Source: Mycobacterium sp. IS-1590
Lineage (GTDB): Bacteria; Actinomycetota; Actinomycetes; Mycobacteriales; Mycobacteriaceae
DNA length: 64,000 bases
NCBI RefSeq assembly: GCF_001500025.1
Contig: NZ_LQIW01000049.1
Location: 124,001 to 188,000 of the forward strand
Reading direction: 5' to 3'
The position numbers and the translations under genes are program-made. Of this stretch, positions 1 through 9,041 are shown in pieces. Within the stretch, counting starts at the first letter, position 1. Every line of letters starts with the position of its first letter. The notes under the pieces were generated by a model, which saw only the letters and a list, made by a program, of their open reading frames with translations, was not told where the DNA came from and did no database searches.

Positions 1-398
1 CGATGGTCAGCCAGTCGTGGGCCGGTGGTGACGCCGACGGCCCCACCGTCACCGGGTTCTTCGGGGTGGTCGAGTTCATCGACGCCGACGCAGCACAGGA
101 GTTCTTCGCCGCGTCGGCCGACAAGTGGCACCGATGCAACGGCCAGACGCTGGTGCTGAACCAACCCGACCGCGGTGCACAGGGTTCCAGCCGGATCACC
201 GAGGTGCGCGTCGGCGACGAGATCGTCTCGGCGGTGGTGATGCAGGATGCCGGGTCGACGCTTCAGCGGGCCCTCGGCGTGGCCGGCGATTGCATCGTGG
301 AGGTGGAGATCACCGACGTCGCCGGGCCCAGCCCCAGCGGCGCCCGGCAGGCGACCGCGGTCGCCGACCTGATGATGGGCAAGATCGGGCCGTCCTGA
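1..398 (+). CDS. Sensor-domain lipoprotein, 3' part (5' end outside window)
   Basis: The open frame runs off the left edge, so only about the last 131 residues are seen. It resembles the extracytoplasmic PknH-type sensor domain found in many mycobacterial lipoproteins: the segment 'DADAAQEFFAASADKWHRC' matches in style the next gene's 'SAEEAQRFFDKSRGAWEGC', and a second Cys follows in 'AGDCIVEVEI'. In PknH such Cys pairs form disulfides that hold a ligand cavity. A signal peptide cannot be assessed. The ATG at 3 is probably an internal Met. The next gene, 64 bp downstream on the same strand, is a paralogue, so this looks like a local duplication. The ligand is unknown. Confidence 0.7.
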   Translation, partial: MVSQSWAGGDADGPTVTGFFGVVEFIDADAAQEFFAASADKWHRCNGQTLVLNQPDRGAQGSSRITEVRVGDEIVSAVVMQDAGSTLQRALGVAGDCIVEVEITDVAGPSPSGARQATAVADLMMGKIGPS

Positions 399-462
399 GA
401 GCACGCCCGACGAAATTGTCGGCCACGCCGCGAATGTGCCCGAAGTCGGTCACAATAACGCG

Positions 463-1170
463 GTGACTCGATTCGGCACGGCCTCGCGGCTGTGCGCCGC
501 GGGTGTCGTCCTGGCGACGTCGGCTGTGTTGGCGGGCTGTGTGAGCACCGTCGCGGGCATCGCGGTGCGCGGCCAGGCCGGGCGTGTCGACGTGCCGGAG
601 CTGACGGCGGCCAAGCTCGACGACGTGTTGCTCACCATCGGTGAATTGAACGGCATCATGGGCTCGACCACGATGAAGGTCACGAGCGAACTGGAGGAGA
701 TGACCGATCATTCCGACGACGTGTCGGATCCCGAGTGTTTGGGCGCGATGTACGGCGCCGAGGGCCCGGTGTACGCAGGCAGCGGATGGACCGACGTGCG
801 CGACCAGGTGGCGCGCGAACCCGGCGACGACAACAACCACTGGGTCGAACAGACCGCGGTGCTGTACACCTCGGCCGAGGAGGCGCAGCGTTTCTTCGAC
901 AAATCCAGGGGGGCATGGGAAGGTTGCGCCAATTCCACTGTCGTGGTGGGAAGTTCGGGCGACTCGTACCTGTGGGAACTCAGTGAGGTCCGCACCGACG
1001 ACACGATGATCACTCAGGCCACGACGCAACAGGATGCCGACGGGTGGGCCTGCCAGCATGCGCTGTCGACCGCGTCGAACCTGACCGTCGAGGCGTGGGC
1101 GTGCAGTTACTCGATCGGCGACGAGGCGGCCACCATCGCGCAGGACATGCTCGCCAACGCGGCGAAGTAA
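463..1170 (+). CDS. PknH-like sensor-domain lipoprotein
   Basis: A 235-residue exported lipoprotein. The GTG at 463 gives a compact signal peptide of Arg-containing n-region plus hydrophobic stretch ending in the lipobox LAGC (Cys about residue 26), so lipidation and anchoring outside the membrane are expected; a GTG at 436 is an alternative start. The mature part has four further Cys (PEC, EGC, WAC, WAC contexts), the number expected for the two disulfides of the PknH_C-like sensor fold. There is no kinase domain, so this is a stand-alone sensor or ligand-binding lipoprotein, comparable in synteny to lppR near Rv2402. Its ligand and partner are unknown. Confidence 0.72.
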   Translation: MTRFGTASRLCAAGVVLATSAVLAGCVSTVAGIAVRGQAGRVDVPELTAAKLDDVLLTIGELNGIMGSTTMKVTSELEEMTDHSDDVSDPECLGAMYGAEGPVYAGSGWTDVRDQVAREPGDDNNHWVEQTAVLYTSAEEAQRFFDKSRGAWEGCANSTVVVGSSGDSYLWELSEVRTDDTMITQATTQQDADGWACQHALSTASNLTVEAWACSYSIGDEAATIAQDMLANAAK

Positions 1171-1288
1171 CGACCGCTGCACCGAGACTGGGTTTTTGAC
1201 GAGGTGGTGGTTCCACCGTTCCTTCACACCCCTGCACGCTCCGTTAAGTCCGATGGCCCGGTGGTGGGTCGCGAACCACAATGGCCGT

Positions 1289-2281
1289 ATGCTTCCGGTT
1301 CTCGACCTCACCGACGCGGATACCCGACCCGACCGGTTCCGGTCCCGCTTGCGCGAAGCCGCGCACGACGCCGGGTTCTTCTACCTGGTGGGGCATGGTG
1401 TTGCGCGCGCGCAGATGGAACTCGTACTCGGTCTCGCGCGCGAGTTCTTCGCCCTGCCGGCGGAGGCGAAGAACGAGATCAGCCAGCTGAAAAGCCCGCA
1501 GTTCCGGGGGTATTCGCGCATCGGCGGTGAGCTGACCAATGGCCGGGTCGACTGGCGCGAGCAGATCGACATCGGTCCGGAGCGGCCGGTCATCGAGGGG
1601 GCCGAGGGCTACTGGCGGCTGCAGGGCCCCAACCTGTGGCCGTCGGCGCCAGCGGGTTTCCGGGCCGCCTTCGAAGGCTGGACCGACGCCCTGTCCCTGG
1701 TTGGGCTCCGGTTGTTGCGGCACTGGGCGGTGTCGCTGGGCGCGGCCGAGAACACCTTCGACGCGGCCTTTGCCGACCGACCCGCCACCTTGCTGAAGGT
1801 GGTGCGATATCCCGGCACCGCCGACACCTCGCAGGGCGTGGGCGCGCACAAGGATTCCGGTGTGCTGACCCTGCTGCTGGTGGAGCAGGGATCCGAAGGC
1901 CTGCAGGTCGAGGACGCCGCAGGGGAGTGGATCGACGTGCCCCCGCTGCCCGACGCGTTGATCGTCAACATCGGTGAACTGCTCGAGGTCGCCACGGGGG
2001 GCTATCTGCGCGCCACCCGCCACCGGGTGCTGGCACCGCCGCCGGGCACCGACCGCGTGTCGATCCCGTACTTCCTCAATCCGGCCCTCGACGCGTTGAT
2101 CCCGATCATCGAGCTGCCGCCGCAATTGGCGGCGCTGTCGCGCGGTGTGGAAGCAGATCCGGACAACCCGATCTTCAACACCTACGGAGAGAACGCGTGG
2201 AAGTCGCGTACCAGGGCCCATCCCGACGTCGCCGAGCTGCATCACGGCATCACCCCGACGGGCGTCGCGAGCGCGTACTGA
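1289..2281 (+). CDS. 2-oxoglutarate/Fe(II)-dependent oxygenase (IPNS-like)
   Basis: A 330-residue member of the isopenicillin N synthase / gibberellin-oxidase-like dioxygenases. The N-terminal DIOX_N part contains 'AGFFYLVGHGV'; the C-terminal double-stranded beta helix carries the iron ligands H and D in 'GAHKDSGVLTLL', the distal His in 'RATRHRV' and the 2OG-binding Arg/Ser in 'RVSIPYF'. All catalytic residues are present. The ATG at 1289 begins with the typical 'MLPVLDL'; longer in-frame starts from 1196 add a basic segment that does not fit the family. The substrate cannot be read from sequence. It stands 63 bp before the LysR gene on the same strand. Confidence 0.85.
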   Translation: MLPVLDLTDADTRPDRFRSRLREAAHDAGFFYLVGHGVARAQMELVLGLAREFFALPAEAKNEISQLKSPQFRGYSRIGGELTNGRVDWREQIDIGPERPVIEGAEGYWRLQGPNLWPSAPAGFRAAFEGWTDALSLVGLRLLRHWAVSLGAAENTFDAAFADRPATLLKVVRYPGTADTSQGVGAHKDSGVLTLLLVEQGSEGLQVEDAAGEWIDVPPLPDALIVNIGELLEVATGGYLRATRHRVLAPPPGTDRVSIPYFLNPALDALIPIIELPPQLAALSRGVEADPDNPIFNTYGENAWKSRTRAHPDVAELHHGITPTGVASAY

Positions 2282-2344
2282 GGCGATTACATCGGGCTGA
2301 TCGCAACCGTCGGCGATTCATCGTAAGGCGGTTACGTTTCGCCC

Positions 2345-3301
2345 GTGTTCGATGTGCGCCGGTTGGTGGTGTTGCGGGAAGTCGTGAGCTGTGGCTCGCT
2401 GTCGGCGGCCGCGGCGGCGCTGAACTATACGACATCGGCTGTGTCGCAACAGATCACCGCACTGGAGCGCGACATCGGCTCGACGCTTTTGGTGCGGAGC
2501 CCGAGCGGGGCGCGACCGACGGCCGCCGGGACACGTCTGCTCGAGCACGCGGGGGTGATCATCGCAGCGGTCATGGCCGCCGAACGTGATCTGGCGCAGA
2601 TGGCCGGCTTTCGGCCCGGTGCCGTGCGGGTCGCGTCCTTCGCCACCGCCGCCGCGACCCTGCTGCCCCGCGCGATCGTGCGTTTCCGCGCGCTGTGTCC
2701 CGACATCGACATCGAACTGGTTCCCGCTGACCCCGAGAAGGGCGTCGGGATGCTGGCGGCAGGCGACGTCGACGCGGCGGTCATCACCGAGGTTCCCGGC
2801 GAGGACCCGGAATTCCCGCGTGTCCACACCGACGCGGTGTACGACGACGAGTTCTACGCCGTGCTGCCCGCGGCCCATCGGCTGGCGGCCGCCTCGGCGG
2901 TGCCGTTCGCGGCGCTGGCCGACGAACGGTGGATCGTCAGCACCGAAACCGGGGTGTGCCCCGATGTCCGTGTGTTCGAGAAAGCCTGCCGAAAAGCGGG
3001 ATTCGTGCCATCGGTGACGTTCCGCGCGGAGGACTACTCGACCGTGCAGGGCCTGGTGGCCGCCGATCTCGGGGTGTCGCTGGTGCCGTCGCTGGCCGCT
3101 CACGGCGGTGTCCACCCGGATGTGACGCTACGACGGATCGCCGGAGGCGCACCGGTGCGGCGCATCGGCGTGGCGACCCCCCGGGAGTCCGCGGTCAACA
3201 CACCGCTGACGACCTTTGTCTCCCTTGTCCGCTCGGCCGGCGCGCACCTGCGCGCTCAGACCGCTTACAGCGTTGCTGAACGCCCCTTCAGCGTCGCTTG
3301 A
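2345..3301 (+). CDS. LysR-family transcriptional regulator
   Basis: A 318-residue LysR-type regulator. The N-terminal winged helix-turn-helix (about residues 1-60) is clear: 'GSLSAAAAALNYTTSAVSQQ' followed by 'ALERDIGSTLLVR'. The rest fits the two-lobed effector domain (from about residue 90, 'VRVASFATAAATLLP'). The GTG start at 2345 leaves a standard-length N-terminus. The gene ends 43 bp before an SfnB-type oxidoreductase and MetE-like gene on the same strand. LysR proteins usually control adjacent genes, and many sense sulfur or amino-acid metabolites, so control of that pair is an inference. The effector is unknown. Confidence 0.88.
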   Translation: MFDVRRLVVLREVVSCGSLSAAAAALNYTTSAVSQQITALERDIGSTLLVRSPSGARPTAAGTRLLEHAGVIIAAVMAAERDLAQMAGFRPGAVRVASFATAAATLLPRAIVRFRALCPDIDIELVPADPEKGVGMLAAGDVDAAVITEVPGEDPEFPRVHTDAVYDDEFYAVLPAAHRLAAASAVPFAALADERWIVSTETGVCPDVRVFEKACRKAGFVPSVTFRAEDYSTVQGLVAADLGVSLVPSLAAHGGVHPDVTLRRIAGGAPVRRIGVATPRESAVNTPLTTFVSLVRSAGAHLRAQTAYSVAERPFSVA

Positions 3302-3344
3302 CTCCGGTTCCGCCCCGACACCGACGACCTTAGATTGGCCAACC

Positions 3345-4577
3345 ATGACCACCACCGAGAGCACCACGCCCGTCCTCGCTTCGGCCGAGCACGCGCTGCA
3401 TACCGCCCATTCGATCGCGGCGGACATCGCTGCCGGCGCGGTCGAGCGGGAACTCAGCGGGGCCTGGCCCGAAGCGGAGCTTCGCCGGGTCGGCGAGTCG
3501 GGGCTGCTGGGCATCATCGTCCCCGCCGCACACGGTGGCCCCGACCTTCCGCGCGCTACCGCCGTCGAAGTCCTACGCATTCTGTCGCAGGCGGATTCGG
3601 CCGTCGGCCAGTTGTTGCTCTCCCATTACGTACTGAGCCAGGCGATCAGCGGGCTCGAGCACGACGATCCGGCCCCGCGCATCTACGGCGACGTGCTCGC
3701 CGGCGCCCAGCTCGGTAACGCCACCGTCGAGCGCGGCACCCGCACCAGCGCCGACCGGCTCACCACCGTGACACGCCGGCCGGACGGCACGTGGCGGCTC
3801 AACGGCACCAAGTACTACGCGACCGGAACACTCGGTGCGACCTGGATCGCCGTCGCCGCCCGCATACCTGACACCGAACCATCGCACGGCGCAACGGTGT
3901 TCGTCCGGCCCACCGACCCCGGTGTGACGCTCAACCTCGACCGGTGGTCCTCGTTCGGTCAGCGTGGGACCGCCAGCGGTGAGGTCGTCTTCGACAACGT
4001 CGTCGTGGAGGGTGAATTCGTCATCGACGAGGGGCCCGACCCCGATCCGGTCACCGCGCCACCTTCGGTGCTCGGCGCGTTCGACCAGGCCCTGCACGCC
4101 GCGGTGGACATCGGGATCGCCCGCGCGGCACTGGAGGACGGTGCACGGTTCGTCACCACGAAATCTCGGCCGTGGTTCGAGGCCGGGGTCGACAACGCCG
4201 CCGACGAACCACACGTCGTGCGCCGGTTCGGTGAGCTCACGGCGCGGTTGTACGCGCTCGAGGCGCTACTGGCCCAGGGCGCCGGCCTGGTCGACGACGC
4301 GTTGAGCGCACCGGAGCTGACCCGCGACGCCGCGGCCGCCGCGTCGCTGCGGGTGGCCGCGGCAAAGGCCCTGGCACAGGAGTTCGCCGTCGAGATCGCC
4401 AGCGGCATCTTCGAACTGGCCGGGGCGTCGGCCACCGACCGCGCGCATGCGCTGGACCGGCACTGGCGCAACGTGCGGGTGCACTCGCTGCACGACCCCG
4501 CCCGCTGGAAATACGTCCACCTCGGCAACCACACCCTTCGCGGCACCAAACCGCCGCGGCTCGGTGTCCTCCTCTGA
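3345..4577 (+). CDS. SfnB-type acyl-CoA-dehydrogenase-fold flavin oxidoreductase
   Basis: A 410-residue protein of the acyl-CoA dehydrogenase superfamily, closest in layout to SfnB/DszC-type flavin monooxygenases that handle organosulfur compounds. Visible features are the N-terminal helical domain ('ESGLLGIIVPAAHGGPDLP'), the middle beta domain with 'KYYATGTLGATWIAVAARI' and 'VFVRPTDPGV', and the C-terminal four-helix bundle ending 'RNVRVHSLHDPARWKY'. The acyl-CoA dehydrogenase catalytic Glu context is not evident, which favours the monooxygenase-like branch. The ATG at 3345 is preferred over an upstream in-frame start inside the LysR gene. It is 15 bp from the next gene, so probably cotranscribed. 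Use of sulfones or related compounds as sulfur source is an inference supported by the sulfur genes nearby. Confidence 0.78.
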   Translation: MTTTESTTPVLASAEHALHTAHSIAADIAAGAVERELSGAWPEAELRRVGESGLLGIIVPAAHGGPDLPRATAVEVLRILSQADSAVGQLLLSHYVLSQAISGLEHDDPAPRIYGDVLAGAQLGNATVERGTRTSADRLTTVTRRPDGTWRLNGTKYYATGTLGATWIAVAARIPDTEPSHGATVFVRPTDPGVTLNLDRWSSFGQRGTASGEVVFDNVVVEGEFVIDEGPDPDPVTAPPSVLGAFDQALHAAVDIGIARAALEDGARFVTTKSRPWFEAGVDNAADEPHVVRRFGELTARLYALEALLAQGAGLVDDALSAPELTRDAAAAASLRVAAAKALAQEFAVEIASGIFELAGASATDRAHALDRHWRNVRVHSLHDPARWKYVHLGNHTLRGTKPPRLGVLL

Positions 4578-4592
4578 ACCGAAGGATCCGCG

Positions 4593-5639
4593 ATGACAGG
4601 TTTCTATCTCACCGGCAGCATCAACGTCGCCACCGTCGACGACGCCTTCCAGCTCGTCGGCAGTCGGCTGCAACCCGGCGTGACGCGCGTGCCGGACGGT
4701 GAACCCGGTGACCGCGCCAACTGGGTTCTCACCCAGGCCGATCACTTCCTGACCAACCCGACGCTCGACGTCGTCGACAACAAGGTCCGGGTACGCGCCG
4801 GAACACCGGTGTCATTCGGCGCACTCGACTACCACAGCGTCGCCGCCGGCTCGTACGCGCGATTCATCGCCGCGCGCCGCGACGGCGTGCTGGCCCCCGA
4901 CTCGCGTTTCCTGGTGTCCATACCGACGCCCTTCAACGCCGTGAACTCGTTCGCGCAGTTCGATTCCCAGGTCGAGGTGGCCTACGCCTACGAGCAGGCG
5001 CTGCAGCGAAGCGTCGAGGCGCTGCAGGAGGCGATCCCACCGGGCGACTTGGCGATTCAGTGGGACCTGCCGACCGAACTGGCGACAGTCGAAGGGTGGT
5101 TCCCCAATCCCTACGGCGGTTTCGAGCCGATCTTCGCGGCCACGGCCCGGCTGGCGTCCTGGGTTCACGACGACGCCGAGCTGACCTTCCATCTGTGCTA
5201 CGGCGATTCGAAGTTCGGTGCGTCACCGTTCATGGGTGATCCACCCGACGAGGAGGCGGCCGCCCGCGGCGGCAGGCACATCCTGCCGCGGGACGCCTCA
5301 GCGATCGTCACCCTGGCCAACGGGTTGTCGCGCCATGTGCCGCGCCGCATCGACGCCATCCAGGCGGCGACGGTCGCGGCGTGGAACAGGCGGGCGCACT
5401 GGCAACCGCTGAGCGGACTGGCGCTAGAGGCCGGAACCGAGATCTATCTGGGCTTGCTGCACGCCGAGGACGGCGCAGACGGCGCGCGGACGCGGGCGGC
5501 GCTGGCGGCGGAGTTCCTGCCGGAGTTCGGGATCTCGACCGAATGCGGACTCGGACGGCATTCGGTCGAACAGCTCGAGGCGGTGCTCGTCGCCTGGAAC
5601 GACTACGCCACTTCGCGCGAACCCGCGCTGGCGGGCTGA
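4593..5639 (+). CDS. MetE/UROD-like TIM-barrel protein
   Basis: A 348-residue protein without a name I can assign. Its C-terminal half resembles the catalytic barrel of cobalamin-independent methionine synthase: 'ELTFHLCYGD' supplies a His-x-Cys pair like the first zinc ligands of MetE, and 'STECGLGRHS' near the C-terminus matches the position and style of the MetE 'DCGL' Cys ligand. 'LAIQWDLPTELATVEGW' fits the barrel strand that carries acidic substrate contacts. It has no MetE N-terminal duplicated domain. A GAAGGA ribosome site precedes the ATG. Coupling to the SfnB-type gene suggests a methyl-transfer or C-S bond reaction on an organosulfur compound, which is inference. Confidence 0.6.
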   Translation: MTGFYLTGSINVATVDDAFQLVGSRLQPGVTRVPDGEPGDRANWVLTQADHFLTNPTLDVVDNKVRVRAGTPVSFGALDYHSVAAGSYARFIAARRDGVLAPDSRFLVSIPTPFNAVNSFAQFDSQVEVAYAYEQALQRSVEALQEAIPPGDLAIQWDLPTELATVEGWFPNPYGGFEPIFAATARLASWVHDDAELTFHLCYGDSKFGASPFMGDPPDEEAAARGGRHILPRDASAIVTLANGLSRHVPRRIDAIQAATVAAWNRRAHWQPLSGLALEAGTEIYLGLLHAEDGADGARTRAALAAEFLPEFGISTECGLGRHSVEQLEAVLVAWNDYATSREPALAG

Positions 5640-5660
5640 CTTCGGCCAGCCAACGGCGGC

Positions 5661-7697
5661 CTACATCGGGGCGTTGGCCGGGACGAACACCCCCGAGCTG
5701 TCGGCCTCCTCCTCGGCCCGAATCACGTGCACGACCGCGTTGATCAACGCCAGGTGGGTGAACGCCTGCGGGAAGTTGCCGAGATGGCGGCCGGTGCGCG
5801 GCTCGATCTCCTCGGCGTACAGGTGCAGCGGGCTGGCGAACGACAGCAACCGCTCACACAGGTGCTTGGCGCGGCTGATCTCGCCGATCTCGACCAGCGC
5901 GGACACCAGCCAGAACGAACAGATCGTGAAGGTGCCCTCCTCGCCGGACAGCCCGTCGTCGGTCTCGTCAACCCGGTAGCGCAGCACCAGGCCTTCCTCG
6001 GTGAGCTCGTCGGCGATCGCCAACACCGTCGCCCGCACCCGCGGGTCGTCGGGTGGGAGGAACCGGGTCAGCACGGCCAGCAGCAGCGAGGCGTCGAGTG
6101 CGTCGTCGCCGTACCGCTGCGTCAGCACGCCGCGGGAGTCGACGCCGTGTTTGAGCACGTCGGCCTTGATCTCCTCCGCGGTCGCACGCCACTGCTGGGC
6201 GTAGGACTTCTCACCCTGCAGTTCGGCGAGCTTGGAGCCGCGGTCCAGCGCCACCCAGCACATGATCTTGCTGCTGGTGAAGTGCTGCGGATCGCCGCGC
6301 ACCTCCCAGATCCCGCGGTCGGGCTCCTTCCAATGCTTGATCGCCTCTTCGACCTGTTGCTTGCACACCGGCCACAGCGTGTCGGAGATCTGCTCGCGGG
6401 ACTTGGCGTGCAGGTACACCGAATCGAGCATCGTGCCCCAGATGTCGTGCTGCATCTGGTTGTAGGCGCCGTTGCCGATGCGCACAGGCCGCGCCCCGTC
6501 GTATCCAGACAGGTGGCGCAGTTCCTCCTCGACCAGGGTGCGCTCTCCGCCGACGGCGTACATCACCTGAAGTGGGTGTCGTTCACCGTTGTTCGCGCCG
6601 GACACGTCGGCGATGAACGCGAAGAAGTCGTCGGCCTCGCGATCCAGCCCCAGTGTGTACAGGCCCCACAGCGCGAACGTCGAATCGCGCACCCACGCAT
6701 AGCGGTAGTCCCAGTTGCGTTCGCCCTGAGGCGTTTCCGGCAGCGACGTGGTGGGCGCGGCCAACAGCGCGCCGGTGGGCGAGTAGGTCAGCCCCTTCAA
6801 TGTCAGCGCGCTGCGTTGGAGGTAGGCCCGCCACGGATGGTCGGGGAAGTCGCCGACGTTGATCCACTGGCGCCAGGCCTCGCTGGTCTGCCACATCTTG
6901 TCGGCGGCCTCTTCGTAGGTCTGCGGGGCCGGGTGCTTGGACCACGACAGCGCGACGAACGCGTTGTCGCCTTCCTTCATCCGGGTCCGCGCCCGGGCCT
7001 CGTGACCCTCCAGGCCGAGCCGCAGGTTCGTGGTGAGCCGCAGCGTGGGGTGTGCGTCGGCGTCGCGGCTGGCGCGCGCGATCGCCTCGCCGTACGCCTG
7101 TGCCGAGTACTCCCACGTCGCGGGGATGCGGTGATAGTCGAAGGCCGGCTCGCAGTTCATCACCAGTTCGACGGTGCCGCTCACACACCGCACGGTGCGT
7201 AGCAGGATGTGCTCGGCGTCCCAGTCCATCGGGGTGCGGCGGTGGGTGCGCGACCGGGTCTCGAGGTCGTGCCAGGGTCCCATCACCAGCGCCTCGCGCA
7301 CGATCAGCCATCCGGTGTGCGTCTGCCATGTCGTTTCCAGGATCAGGCTGCCGGGCAGGTAGCGCCTCGCCGAGGGCACCGTCACCCCGTACGGGCCGAG
7401 CCGGAAGTGCCCGGCTCCGCGATCGAGGATGGCGCCGAACACGCTCGGCGAGTCGGGCCGCGGCACGCACAGCCACTCGACCGATCCGGCCGACGAGATC
7501 AGGCACGTGTTCTCGCAGTCGGACAGAAAGCCGTAGTCGGCGATGGGCGGAAACGGGTTTCGCAACGCTCCGGTGGGCGCGTACGGCGTCGGCGCGGTCA
7601 CGGTCAGCGGGGTGTTCGCCATGACGGCTTCAGCCGGCTTCGCCCCGTTCTCGGTTTCCGTTGACCCGTCCGACGGCCCGGTTTGTTGCAGAACCAT
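5661..7697 (-). CDS. Trehalase, glycoside hydrolase family 15
   Basis: A 678-residue GH15 enzyme matching the mycobacterial cytosolic trehalase (Rv2402 type), which splits trehalose into two glucose molecules. The N-terminal beta-sandwich starts at 'PPIADYGFLSDCENTCLISS'; the (alpha/alpha)6 barrel contains the hallmark 'RNWDYRYAWVRDSTF' and, near the C-terminus, 'YAEEIEPRTGRHLGNFPQAFTHL', which carries the catalytic-base region of the family. Length equals the known mycobacterial enzymes. The ATG at 7697 is used; an internal ATG at 7622 (MANTPLTV) is an alternative. It converges on the MetE-like gene with a 21 bp gap. Trehalose recycling for mycolate and stress metabolism is the expected role. 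Confidence 0.87.
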   Translation of the reverse strand: MVLQQTGPSDGSTETENGAKPAEAVMANTPLTVTAPTPYAPTGALRNPFPPIADYGFLSDCENTCLISSAGSVEWLCVPRPDSPSVFGAILDRGAGHFRLGPYGVTVPSARRYLPGSLILETTWQTHTGWLIVREALVMGPWHDLETRSRTHRRTPMDWDAEHILLRTVRCVSGTVELVMNCEPAFDYHRIPATWEYSAQAYGEAIARASRDADAHPTLRLTTNLRLGLEGHEARARTRMKEGDNAFVALSWSKHPAPQTYEEAADKMWQTSEAWRQWINVGDFPDHPWRAYLQRSALTLKGLTYSPTGALLAAPTTSLPETPQGERNWDYRYAWVRDSTFALWGLYTLGLDREADDFFAFIADVSGANNGERHPLQVMYAVGGERTLVEEELRHLSGYDGARPVRIGNGAYNQMQHDIWGTMLDSVYLHAKSREQISDTLWPVCKQQVEEAIKHWKEPDRGIWEVRGDPQHFTSSKIMCWVALDRGSKLAELQGEKSYAQQWRATAEEIKADVLKHGVDSRGVLTQRYGDDALDASLLLAVLTRFLPPDDPRVRATVLAIADELTEEGLVLRYRVDETDDGLSGEEGTFTICSFWLVSALVEIGEISRAKHLCERLLSFASPLHLYAEEIEPRTGRHLGNFPQAFTHLALINAVVHVIRAEEEADSSGVFVPANAPM

Positions 7698-7767
7698 GCC
7701 GCCATCATCGACTGCCGACGCGCTCGCCGTCTACTTGTTGGCCGTCAACGGCGCGGCCAGCGGCTCG

Positions 7768-9009
7768 TCAGCGCCGGGCGAAGGCCGGAATGTGTTCGGG
7801 TAGGGGACCGATCGCGACGCCGTAGGCCGCCACTCGGCGCAGCAGCGGCAGGCCGGCGGCCACCCGAACGAGACGGGGCGCCTCGGTCCGGCCGGTGGAG
7901 GCGACGGCGACCGCGATGACGCGGCGGTGGATCACCCGTTGCACCGACTGGATCAGCGCGGCGGGTAGCCACCGCCGCACCTGCACGCGGGCCAGATGCC
8001 TCGTCGAGAGCGTGCCCGAACGCAACGGGCGTGCCAGGATCCGGCCGGCGGCGACCGCGTCGGCCACCGCGAGGTTGATCCCCACCCCGCCGACCGGTGA
8101 CATCGCGTGGGCGGCGTCACCGATCAGCAGCAGGCCGTCGCTGTACCAGCGTCTCAGGCGGTTCAACCGCACATCGAGCAGCTTCACGTCGTCGAACGAC
8201 GTCACCGTCCCGACACGGTCGGCCAGCCACGGCACCAGCGCCACCACACCGCGGTGCAGCGACCCGATTCCCTGCGCCCGCAACTCCTCGTCGCGACCCT
8301 TGGGGATGACGTAGGCGCACTGGTAGTAGTCGCCGCGGTCGATGACGATCTGCGCGTGCCCGGCGCCGAGGACACCGGCGAGCCCGTGCGGATCGTCGGG
8401 ATCGCGGGGCAGCCGGAACCACCAGACGTCCATCGGCACACCGAAGTCCTTCGGCTCGAGCCCCATCGCGGCGCGCAGTGTCGACGACCGCCCGTCGCAG
8501 GCGACGGTCAATGTCGCGCGCATCTCGCGCACCTCGCCGTCGGCGCCCCGGTAGCGGACACCGACGACGCTGTCGCCGTGACGGATCGGCCCAAGCACTT
8601 CGGTGCTGCGCAGCAAGGTGAACGTCGGTTCCCGCTTTGCCGCGGTGGCCAGCAGTTCCAGGAAATCCCATTGCGGGACCAGAGCAATGTGCTTGTGCGG
8701 TCCGGGAATTCGACGCAGATCCATGGTGACCGGCGTGCCCTGCACGCTCATCGACAAGGTCTCGATCTCACGGTGCGGAATGGCCGCGAACTCGTCGGAC
8801 AGTCCCAACTCGTCGAGCAGCCGCAGGGTGCTGGCGTGCACGGTGTCACCGCGGAAATCACGGAGGAAGTCGGCGTGCTTCTCCATCACTGTGACGTGGA
8901 CCCCGGCGCGGGCGAGCACCAACGCGAGCATCATGCCCGCCGGACCGCCGCCGGCCACGATGCAGGTGGTGTCCCCGGCCCGGGGGGCGGGGTCCGAGTC
9001 GGCGGCCAC
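7768..9009 (-). CDS. FAD-dependent monooxygenase (PHBH family)
   Basis: A 413-residue group A flavoprotein monooxygenase. The N-terminal Rossmann motif is 'VAGGGPAGMMLALVLARAG'; the DG motif is 'LTVACDGRSSTLR'; the second FAD motif is 'LIGDAAHAMSPVGGVG'. These three define the p-hydroxybenzoate hydroxylase fold that uses NAD(P)H and oxygen to hydroxylate aromatic or related substrates. The C-terminus lacks a thioredoxin-like extension. The GTG start at 9009 gives a short Asp/Pro-rich lead before the Rossmann fold. It is divergent from the small membrane genes at 9042 with only 32 bp between. The substrate is unknown. Confidence 0.82.
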   Translation of the reverse strand: MAADSDPAPRAGDTTCIVAGGGPAGMMLALVLARAGVHVTVMEKHADFLRDFRGDTVHASTLRLLDELGLSDEFAAIPHREIETLSMSVQGTPVTMDLRRIPGPHKHIALVPQWDFLELLATAAKREPTFTLLRSTEVLGPIRHGDSVVGVRYRGADGEVREMRATLTVACDGRSSTLRAAMGLEPKDFGVPMDVWWFRLPRDPDDPHGLAGVLGAGHAQIVIDRGDYYQCAYVIPKGRDEELRAQGIGSLHRGVVALVPWLADRVGTVTSFDDVKLLDVRLNRLRRWYSDGLLLIGDAAHAMSPVGGVGINLAVADAVAAGRILARPLRSGTLSTRHLARVQVRRWLPAALIQSVQRVIHRRVIAVAVASTGRTEAPRLVRVAAGLPLLRRVAAYGVAIGPLPEHIPAFARR

Positions 9010-9041
9010 GTGCCCATCCTCGCATCGCCTAGGCTGGCCGC

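Noticed and set aside
5727..7202. Long plus-strand open frame of 491 codons opposite the trehalase gene
   Set aside because: It is the antisense shadow of the GH15 gene, with His/Arg/Gln-rich translation typical of GC-rich reverse frames.
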